A stretch of DNA of 12,928 nt from Tubulinosema ratisbonensis. Its lineage: Eukaryota; Microsporidia; Tubulinosematidae. The notes beneath the pieces were generated by a model. That model did not search any database, was not told the origin of the DNA, and saw only the letters and a program-made list of their open reading frames with translations. How positions within the stretch are numbered: position 1 is the first letter of the stretch; each line of letters opens with the position of its first letter. The stretch is from assembly GCA_004000155.1 (NCBI GenBank), contig RCSS01000746.1, forward strand, positions 1 to 12,928, read 5' to 3'. Made by a program: the position numbers and the translations under genes. Positions 1-5,769 of the stretch are shown here, one piece after another.

Positions 1-212
1 AAGAATGCTAAGATTAGTTTTCCTAATGGAGGATGAACATCAAAATGAAATTTTTTTAACAGGTACATTCTAGCAAAGTTAAGAAAATGTTTTTCATCCC
101 ATTTAACATAATATTCTTTTGATAGATTGTATGATCTTACTATTAAAGATGTAATAAATATTAATGATATGTGTATATTTTGTTCTGATATCATGTTTTG
201 TAAATAAAACAT
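1..212 (-). CDS. Protein O-mannosyltransferase (PMT family), N-terminal part, cut by window edge
   Basis: The family transfers mannose from dolichyl-phosphate mannose to Ser/Thr of secretory proteins in the ER membrane. Only the first 70 codons plus 2 nt lie in the window; the gene continues beyond position 1. Residues about 13-28 form a hydrophobic first membrane segment. The first lumenal loop follows with WDEKHF at 38-43, matching the conserved (F/W)DExHF of PMTs, whose Asp-Glu pair (here D39, E40) is catalytically essential. FDVHPPLGK at 57-65 is the near-invariant PMT signature. Two in-frame ATGs are possible, at 212 and 194. I list the longer form; an in-frame TAA lies four codons before it. 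No CCC or GGG motif is seen just upstream of either, unlike the two other genes here. An 11-bp inverted repeat covers both starts. The family assignment is strong; the PMT subfamily (1, 2 or 4) cannot be decided from this piece. Confidence 0.85.
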   Translation of the reverse strand, partial: MFYLQNMISEQNIHISLIFITSLIVRSYNLSKEYYVKWDEKHFLNFARMYLLKKFHFDVHPPLGKLILAF

Positions 213-216
213 GATA
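189..216. repeat. Perfect inverted repeat across the PMT start codons
   Basis: TATCATGTTTT (189-199) and AAAACATGATA (206-216) are perfect reverse complements separated by GTAAAT. Each arm contains the complement of one candidate PMT start codon (194 and 212). In mRNA this would be an 11-bp stem at the extreme 5' end. It could be chance in AT-rich DNA or a translation-control hairpin; only the symmetry is observed. Confidence 0.6.
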
Positions 217-461
217 AAAGTTTAAATAAAACTGTAATACGTCAAATCAAATCAATTTGGTTTATAATGACATTTATATGAAAATACAATAAAATTAACT
301 TCAAATGTGAAAGTTGTATAATTAGTGTCAAAAGTATATAAACATAAGAAAAACTATTTTATTCCCCGGTTTATTAAAAAAAAACTATGAATAAAATCTA
401 CAAATCAATATTCTTAAATTTTATAAAATGTAAGTCCTTTGGACAGGACAAGTTGATATAA
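217..461. other. AT-rich spacer between PMT and the decayed reading frame
   Basis: I see no open frame of note here. A TATA-like stretch, GTATATAAAC (332-341), and a CCCCGG patch near 364-369 lie upstream of the decayed frame that begins at 462. They could be remains of a promoter or LTR, but no matching second LTR copy is in the window. GGACAGGAC and GTCCTTTGGAC around 434-449 form a short palindromic cluster. Confidence 0.4.
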
Positions 462-1070
462 ATGAACAAAGTCCAGACAATAAGAGATACACTTGCAGAA
501 TTCGATTCTATCTCCCATTCCTCACCGGCCACTACAAACGAGGTTGCGAAAAAGTGTACTATAAACTATACGATACCGAATACTTCAATCACACTACAAT
601 GAGATTTGTTCTATCTTAATTTACTAGATAACGATTTATTCACATGGATAGATAGCTTTGGAGAAACATCTAAGCTAGCTAACTGTGACTATAAAACGTC
701 ACTAGCGGTTTTAGAAAATGTCATTCAAGATGACCTTTAAACACTAATAGTAAAAANAGAAGATTAGGAAAGTATTCTAGATTCGCTTTTAAAACTTAAA
801 TATCCTAAAGAAATGGGATTTCAATTAAATCAGAGACTTTACAAGGTCTTTCAAAAGGATTTTACTACGATCGATGAATATATGGGCGTGATGCAAGGGA
901 TAGCAAAAAGAATTACTGTCAGTCAAAACCTAATAAATAGAGAATAAAGCAACATGGAAGAATACAATTTAATAAGAGGCTTGGACAAGGTAGTATTATT
1001 AAAATTCGCTTCTAAAGGGGTTACTGATTGCAAAGAAATTTTTAGGAGAATAAAAATAACTGAAGATGTA
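462..1070 (+). pseudogene. Decayed reading frame, possibly a retroelement Gag relic, cut by a transposon
   Basis: One frame reads sensibly from an ATG at 462 to the transposon insertion at 1070 but has four in-frame stops: TGA 600-602, TAA 738-740, TAG 765-767 and TAA 945-947. Between them the translation has protein-like composition, for example WIDSFGETSKLANCDYKTSL starting near 639, and a late stretch, IFRRIKITED, just before the break. The frame is richer in G+C than the flanks, which supports a coding origin. The pattern of charged amphipathic helices with a late RxIxxTE-like end resembles the capsid part of microsporidian Ty3/gypsy-type Gag proteins, but I see no zinc knuckle, protease, reverse transcriptase or LTR pair. 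The apparent short ORF from 954 to 1253 is the tail of this frame running into the transposon's inverted repeat and is not a separate gene. A decayed coding frame is likely; the Gag identity is weak. Confidence 0.45.
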
Positions 1071-1262
1071 GGGTTTTCATGTCTATTTCGTCATTTTTCA
1101 TATCAATTTCATCAAAAAGGTAAATTTTTTTTTAATTTAATATTTTCAATTCAATTTCGTCATAAAAATANATTTTATTNNANTTTATATTACTTTTCAT
1201 TTCAANTTCGTNTTCTTTCAAANCTATTTCGTCAAATAAAAATAAANAATTAATTTTTTAAA
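1067..1262 (+). repeat. Left terminal inverted repeat of the mariner-type element
   Basis: This end matches the reverse complement of 2279-2450 along most of its length. Shared blocks include TTTTTCATATCAATTTC near 1094, TTTAATATTTTC near 1136, TATATTACTTT near 1187, and AATTAATTTTTTAA just before the transposase start. A decamer like CAATTTCGTC recurs at about 1083, 1104, 1152, 1203 and 1224 with single-base changes. It is the likely repeated transposase-binding or subterminal motif. The outermost segment (1071-1092) looks like a tandem copy of the next one (1094-1113). Confidence 0.8.
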
Positions 1263-1263
1263 T

Positions 1264-2272
1264 ATGACTTACAGAAAAATCAGCAACGAAAAAAGAGAGA
1301 TGATAATTAGGTGGTATGAAGAAGGAAAAACGATCTCTGAAATAATAATACTTGTTCCTGAGATTCCAAGAACCACAATTAATAGCATAATTAAGAAATT
1401 TAATGATACTGGCAATAAAATAAAGTCCATCAGAGGTGGAGCTAGAATTGTTAAATTGACGCCTNAAATCCTTGAAGAAACCAAATTGATCCTACAAGAA
1501 AACTGTAGTAAAAGTCTCAAGGAAATAAAACAAGAAATTTTTGAGAAAAAAGGAGTAACTTTGGCTATTTCTTCTGTTCACAGAGCCTGTAAAGGAATTA
1601 ATTTTACCTTTAAAAAANTAGTATTATCTCCTATAGCAAGAAACACGCCACAAACTATNGATAAAAGATACAATTATGCTCTAAACTTTATAGAGCTTTA
1701 AGGAGAATATGCTGATGAAGAGTTTTTCTTTTTAGATGAAGTGGGCTTTGCTTTNANTTTANGANGATCTTATGGCAGATCNAAANNAGNAACAAGCNCA
1801 ATAAANCCNNTATCACTTTTNAAATCNANAAATCTCTCAGTNTGNGCAACNATGTCTATTTCAGGTTTTTATTTTTACCAAATTAATNATTCACCTTATA
1901 ATAANGAGAGTTTTTTNATTTATTTAGAAANGTTNATNTTANATTTAAGAGAAAATANNATTNTAAAGNGANTTTTTGTNATGGNNAATNTANGTTTTTN
2001 ANNANTNNNTTGAGNTAGAAAACTTAATTACAAACAANAATTTTAAAATTTTATTCTTGCCTNCATANTCTCCTTTTATNAATCCAATAGAGAATTCTTT
2101 TTNGAAATNGAAGGAAATTATCAANTCAANTAATCCGNAAACTNAAGAAGATTTAATATNTCANATNAATANTGCANTNNGNNTATTTAATATTACAGAT
2201 TTTTTGGGATACTGNAGAAGAATGATAAGAAATATTCGAAAANNAATAGCAAAAGAAGAAATATTTNAATAA
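1264..2272 (+). pseudogene. IS630/mariner-type transposase, broken by a stop and a frameshift
   Basis: A DDE transposase would cut and paste the element into TA sites in the nucleus. The N-terminal part (from the ATG at 1264) is a tandem helix-turn-helix DNA-binding region: residues about 9-50 hold a homeodomain-like HTH, followed by RGGARIVKLT (about 58-67) and a second HTH. This matches the microsporidian mariner-like transposase pattern. The first catalytic aspartate is in FFFLDEVGF (about 1724-1750). The second falls in FVM-(D)-N near 1975-1988, where Ns obscure it. The third catalytic position is the Glu of NPIENSF (about 2083-2103), after the usual LPxxSPF motif. A TAA at 1699-1701 interrupts the frame before the catalytic core, and a frame change occurs in the N-rich stretch near 2000-2015. 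The stop and frameshift may be real decay or artefacts of collapsing several copies. No CCC motif precedes the start. Confidence 0.85.
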
Positions 2273-2278
2273 ATAANA

Positions 2279-2450
2279 TTAAAAAATTAATTNTTTATTT
2301 TTTTTGACGAAATTGATTTAAAAGAAGACGAATTCGTAATAGAAAGTAATATACAATTTAATAAAATTTATTTTTATGGATAAATTGAATCGAAAATATT
2401 AAATTTATTAATAAATATTTTTTTGACGAAATTGATATGAAAAACCTCCA
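2279..2450 (-). repeat. Right terminal inverted repeat of the mariner-type element
   Basis: This is the reverse-complement partner of the left end. GACGAAATTG occurs at 2306-2315 and 2425-2434, with a variant GACGAATTCG at 2328-2337. The outer end reads GATATGAAAAACCTCC. Compared with the left end it has only one copy of the terminal segment, so the left end carries an extra duplicated terminal motif. Confidence 0.8.
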
Positions 2451-3126
2451 ATAACAAAAATAAAATAGAATTTGATGTTTTTTGTAAAACTAAAAATATA
2501 CAAAAATAAAAAATTCTGTTCTTTTATTTATTTTCTAAATTAAAATACAAATTAATTGTATAATTTTGTAATATATAAATTAACTAGCTTTCTAAGTTTT
2601 TTTTCAGTAGTAAAATCTCAAACACAACCTAATTAAATCGATTTATAAATCATAGATGTATCAACCTCTTAGTCTATTTAGTTTGCAAAACCAATCTAAA
2701 ACTTAGAAGTAAATAATGATGACTCTAATAAATTTTAAATCAAAGAAAAATAGTTTGTTTAATTTGTCATACACAATCAAAACCAAAAGTTCTTAAAAAT
2801 AGTAAATTAAATTTTTTACTTTTAATAAAAAAACTATATTGTAGACATTAACTATAATATCAAAACCTTCTCAATTGTTATTCTTTGAATATTTCTTTGA
2901 TGAAAAAAAAAGTAAAATTAATTTATTTTTGAAAGAAAAGGTAAAAAATCTGTTTTAAATGTAAGTTTTATAAATAAAGAAAATACAATTAATCTTTAAA
3001 AATAATATAATTTAGACAATAATTAAAATCAAAAGCTAAAAGCACTTTTATTTAAAATCCAAAGCATTAAAATAAACTAATGTGTTATAAAATGTAAATC
3101 TTTATTTTATACTTTAAATTTAAATT

Positions 3127-3255
3127 ATGTTAACTCAAGTGGGACTGGCAAGTATACTGCATAGTTTAAATATATTCTTTAAAAAGAATGTGGGTTTTAT
3201 TCGTTTTATCCATATTTTTGTCTCTTGAGTTTATTTCGCGGCGGTAATATTTTTT
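3127..3255 (+). other. Unexplained less AT-rich island with a short open frame
   Basis: A 33-codon frame runs from the ATG at 3127 to the TGA at 3226-3228. It continues open in the same frame, through GCGGCGG at about 3239-3245, to a TAA near 3280. AACTCAAG (3131-3138) and CTTGAGTT (3223-3230) are reverse complements about 85 bases apart. A run of six T follows at 3250-3255. It could be a gene relic or a small structured RNA ending at a T run. I find no A or B box of a Pol III gene and no tRNA fold. Function is unknown. Confidence 0.25.
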
Positions 3256-3340
3256 ACTAAGTTATCAGATATTAAACAAAATTAAAACCTATAAAACAAT
3301 CATTGTATAACTCATACTCTTTTACAACAAAAATACTATT

Positions 3341-3640
3341 TAAATTAAATAAAAATTATAAAAATAAATTATAAAAATAAAATTAAAATTAAAAATAAAT
3401 AAATAAATAAAAAAAATAAATTTTTAATTAAAAAAAAACAAATTAAATTAAATTAAAATTAAAAAATAAATAAAAAAAATAAATTAAAATTAAAAAATAA
3501 ATAAAAAAAATAAATTTTTAATTAAAAAAAAAATAAATTAAAATAAAATAAAATAAATAAATTAAAAAAAATAAATTAAATTAAAAAATAAAAAAAATAA
3601 ATTATAAAAAAATTAAAACTAAAAAAAAATAATAAATCAA
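3341..3640. repeat. G-free A-rich low-complexity tract with internal direct repeats
   Basis: About 300 bases are composed of A and T with only a few C and no G on the plus strand; A is clearly dominant over T. Units made of AAATTAAA, AATAAATAAA and long A runs recur. One unit starting at 3453 repeats about 31 bases later at 3484. TAAATTTTTAATTAAAAAAA occurs at 3417 and again at 3511, 94 bases apart. This looks like slippage and short tandem duplication. No gene is seen. Confidence 0.75.
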
Positions 3641-3681
3641 TGAAGTAATAAATTTTTTAACTAATAATTTTATAAAAAAAA

Positions 3682-3687
3682 TTTATT
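3682..3687 (-). terminator. Probable poly(A) signal AATAAA of the nucleotidase gene
   Basis: TTTATT on the plus strand is AATAAA on the minus strand, about 25 bases past the TAA stop at 3712-3714. Short 3' untranslated regions are usual in microsporidia. The AT-rich context makes chance occurrence easy. Confidence 0.35.
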
Positions 3688-3711
3688 ATTTTTTTAAATA
3701 AAAAACATTTC

Positions 3712-4386
3712 TTACTGAATTTTATTTATATTTTTAAGATGATATTTTATGTGTCTTTTAGGTGTAACATAATAAACATTCCAACCTAATTTACGTGGTA
3801 TTTTAAGGTTACACTTTTTATCATCAAAAAAATGAATATTTTTAGCTTTAAAGGATTGTTCTACCAAAGTATAAACCTCTTTAAAAGGCTTGCATAGTGT
3901 ATTTTTACGGTAATAATTACTACAAATCACCAAGTCAAAGGAAGAAAGCAACCCTAATTTAAGCAATACATTGTGTGCATAGATCTTTTCTGCGTTTGTA
4001 AGGCATATTTTAGTTCCTTTTAGTTGTGTGATAAGATTTTTAAGCTCTTCGTCCTCAGACAAATTCATTTTTATAGAAGCTGTTTTTTCTTTCAAATATT
4101 CATAATTTTCAGGTGAAAGGTCATTTTCATTCACTAATCCTCCTATCACTGATCCATATTTCTTATCATACCCCTTAAAAATCTCTCTTCTACCTTCTTT
4201 AGGTATCTTAAGTGCGTCACTAAAAATGTTAAGCTCTTCTAATCTCATTAATTTAATTTTATCATCGGAAGGATAGAGAGTTTCATCAATATCAAAGACA
4301 TATAAATTATCAATGGTGTTTGGAAAAGTGTAATTTGACAAATCTTCAATGTAAAAAAACCTTTGTTCCCAACTAGCAATGGTCAT
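3712..4386 (-). CDS. HAD-superfamily pyrimidine 5'-nucleotidase-like protein (SDT1/PHM8 type)
   Basis: The family hydrolyses nucleoside 5'-monophosphates, typically UMP or CMP, to nucleoside and phosphate in the cytosol. This would fit nucleotide turnover in a parasite that imports nucleotides. The protein has 224 residues, with all four HAD motifs in order. Motif I is FDIDETLYP at 31-39, with nucleophile D32 and acid/base D34. Motif II is ICLTNA at 127-132, with T130. Motif III is CKPF at 165-168, with K166. Motif IV is HFFDDKKCN at 185-193, with D188 and D189. The helical cap between motifs I and II (about 45-115) is as in SDT1-like enzymes. No signal peptide or membrane segment is seen. 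The start is supported by ACCCTTA immediately upstream of the ATG. The gene is intact, single-exon and free of N bases. Its neighbours lie over 1 kb away on both sides, so no operon-like link is implied. The exact substrate is inferred from the family. Confidence 0.85.
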   Translation of the reverse strand: MTIASWEQRFFYIEDLSNYTFPNTIDNLYVFDIDETLYPSDDKIKLMRLEELNIFSDALKIPKEGRREIFKGYDKKYGSVIGGLVNENDLSPENYEYLKEKTASIKMNLSEDEELKNLITQLKGTKICLTNAEKIYAHNVLLKLGLLSSFDLVICSNYYRKNTLCKPFKEVYTLVEQSFKAKNIHFFDDKKCNLKIPRKLGWNVYYVTPKRHIKYHLKNINKIQ

Positions 4387-4393
4387 TAAGGGT
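4387..4393 (-). promoter_or_regulatory. CCC-type motif before the nucleotidase start
   Basis: Read on the minus strand the bases are ACCCTTA directly abutting the ATG, with CCC at -6 to -4. CCC-like motifs a few bases before the start are a known microsporidian transcription-start signal. The RdRP gene carries nearly the same block, CCCTTA at -8 to -3. Confidence 0.7.
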
Positions 4394-4820
4394 AAATTTT
4401 AAAAAAATTTTATCTTTTTTTTTCTGATTAAATTGTTTTTTAAGGTAAAGAAACTTTTTATTGGTGAGAAAATTTATGTATTCGATTATAAAAAATTAAA
4501 ATAAATTATGTTGTTAAAAGTAATTTGATTGGTTAATTAACAGTAAAAAAGAGAAATCTTAAAAAAGTAAAATTTTTTGATTATCAAAATTTAATAATGG
4601 TTAATGATTGAATTTATAAATTATTTAAATTTTGTTTTTGATTTTTTTAGCACCTTACTTTAAAATTTTATAAAAATATTTTCAATTTAAAAATTTGCTT
4701 TCTATTTTTATTAGTATTTTGTAATAAAAACCGTTTTCTTTTTTATTGTTATTTATTTAGAAATTAAAAAAATTTACTATTATTTTTTTAATTTGTATTT
4801 AATATTGAAATTTTATAAAT

Positions 4821-4858
4821 ATTATTGTATTTTATGAATATTACTAAAATACAATAAT
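4821..4858. repeat. Perfect 14-bp hairpin
   Basis: ATTATTGTATTTTA (4821-4834) pairs perfectly with TAAAATACAATAAT (4845-4858) around a 10-base loop. It lies mid-spacer, far from either start codon. In DNA this AT-rich, one such hairpin by chance is not excluded. Confidence 0.55.
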
Positions 4859-5001
4859 TTATAATACAGCTAAAAAGACATTTTTTTATAAAAATAATTT
4901 ATTTTATAAACATTAGTATATTATAGTGGTTATAAAAAATATTAATTATAAATTTTTATTTGTAAATTTAACAATAATCAATTTTAATCCAGAAGAAAAA
5001 G

Positions 5002-5193
5002 ATGAGAAGAGAGATAAATAAAAATGATGATAAAAATGTTTATTTACGTAATAGAGGAAGTAAGAGGATAAGATGTCTGATTGACATTTCCTCAGCAGCA
5101 GAGAAAGTGTTGCTGACCTCTTCAGAAACAGACGTGAATATATGTTCATTCAAGTCAACCTTTAAACCTAGAACTATAAAATCATTTTTTTAA
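5002..5193. other. Unexplained island of higher G+C with open frames on both strands
   Basis: About 5000-5180 has far more balanced composition than the surrounding spacer. On the plus strand a 63-codon frame opens at 5002. On the minus strand a 67-codon frame covers 4946-5149, and another frame is open for about 50 codons, ending at a TAA near 5040, with a protein-like stretch EEVSNTFSAAEEMSIRHL. TCAGCAGCA (5092-5100) and TGTTGCTGA (5108-5116) form a 9-bp stem with one G-T pair and a 7-base loop. No CCC motif precedes any of the ATGs. I do not recognise a product. It may be a fragment of a gene, a transposon remnant or a structured RNA; a real short gene is the least supported reading. Confidence 0.25.
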
Positions 5194-5478
5194 TCATTTA
5201 ATTAGCAAAACTGCCCCATGTGATCAAAACACTTATATATTTTTTTGAGTTTATCAATAAGTAAGTGTTGATTATACACAAAGTAATTAAAAATGTATTG
5301 AAGCTTTTACTATAATTAGATAACATACTTTAAATGATTATGTTGTTTTTAATTTATAGCCTATTTTTTTTTATTTTTGGTAAAAACCTAGGTATTTCTG
5401 ATAAACTTAGTTAATTATTATAAATATTATTAAAAATTAAAAACAAATTATTATTATAAAAAGCTATGTTTTTAAATC

Positions 5479-5520
5479 AATACAAATATTTTGTATTTTA
5501 AAATTAGAAATATTTCTAAT
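5479..5520. repeat. Two adjacent palindromes upstream of the RdRP gene
   Basis: AATACAAA-TAT-TTTGTATT (5479-5497) is followed by the perfect 18-base palindrome ATTAGAAATATTTCTAAT (5503-5520). They lie 250-290 bases before the RdRP start. They could be protein-binding sites or chance symmetry in AT-rich DNA. Confidence 0.4.
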
Positions 5521-5747
5521 ATAATTGTCATGTCCGAGGAGTTATTTTCAATAATTTAATAAATAAAGATTTTATAATGATTTTATTTATAAGATTGTTG
5601 TAAGCCATAATATTTTTTGTATTTTCTTTACCTTTTTTATTTTTCGTAATATTTTTGGAAGTTTATTTGATCATACAAAACTCTTAACTATTTTTATTAA
5701 TTTAATAAATATATTATTTAAATTTAAATATATTATTTTTTATAAAA

Positions 5748-5767
5748 ATATATAAAAAAAGCCCTTA
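5748..5767 (+). promoter_or_regulatory. RdRP core promoter: TATA-like stretch and CCC motif
   Basis: ATATATAAAA lies about 12-22 bases before the start. GCCCTTATT directly abuts the ATG at 5770, with CCC at -8 to -6. The CCCTTA block matches that before the nucleotidase gene. It argues that 5770 is the true start and that the 5' untranslated region is only a few bases long. Confidence 0.7.
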
Positions 5768-5769
5768 TT

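Larger units (their letters stand above)
1071..2451 (+). mobile_element. Tc1/mariner (IS630-type) DNA transposon with long inverted repeats, broken transposase
   Basis: The element is about 1.38 kb, with long terminal inverted repeats flanking a single transposase frame. The expected TA target duplication may be the TA at 1069-1070 and the TA at 2452-2453. The outermost bases of the two ends do not match exactly (GGGTTTTCAT against TTGGAGGTTTTTCAT read inward), so the borders are uncertain by a few bases. The insertion interrupts the decayed frame on its left. About 80 N bases lie inside the element, far denser than anywhere else in the window. This suggests a multi-copy family whose copies were collapsed in assembly. 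The transposase is disrupted, so this copy is non-autonomous as written. Confidence 0.85.
2454..3711. other. Long AT-rich spacer between the transposon and the nucleotidase gene
   Basis: I find no gene with a recognisable product. The bases just after the element (2454-2510) may continue the interrupted relic, but a TAG soon appears and the frame is not convincing. The stretch contains one less AT-rich island (3127-3255), an A-rich G-free tract (3341-3640) and the probable poly(A) signal of the minus-strand gene that ends at 3712. Confidence 0.5.
4394..5769. other. AT-rich divergent spacer between the nucleotidase and RdRP genes
   Basis: This stretch lies between two divergently transcribed genes and so should contain both promoters. 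Besides the motifs listed separately it holds a 14-bp perfect hairpin (4821-4858), a less AT-rich island (about 5000-5180), an 8-bp inverted repeat AACACTTA/TAAGTGTT near 5227-5269 and two neighbouring palindromes (5479-5520). I see no recognisable gene and no tRNA. Confidence 0.5.

Noticed and set aside
954..1253. 99-codon plus-strand open frame
   Set aside because: Its first 39 codons belong to the longer decayed frame from 462, and the rest is translated inverted repeat of the transposon.
1269..1520. Minus-strand open frame opposite the transposase N-terminus
   Set aside because: It is a shadow of the transposase frame, which has recognisable HTH motifs on the other strand.
3127..3255. 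tRNA or other Pol III gene
   Set aside because: No cloverleaf, no A-box and no GGTTCGA-type B-box could be found.
5214..5222. CCCC directly before an ATG (GCCCCATG), as a possible start signal
   Set aside because: The ATG is followed at once by TGA, so no frame is opened.
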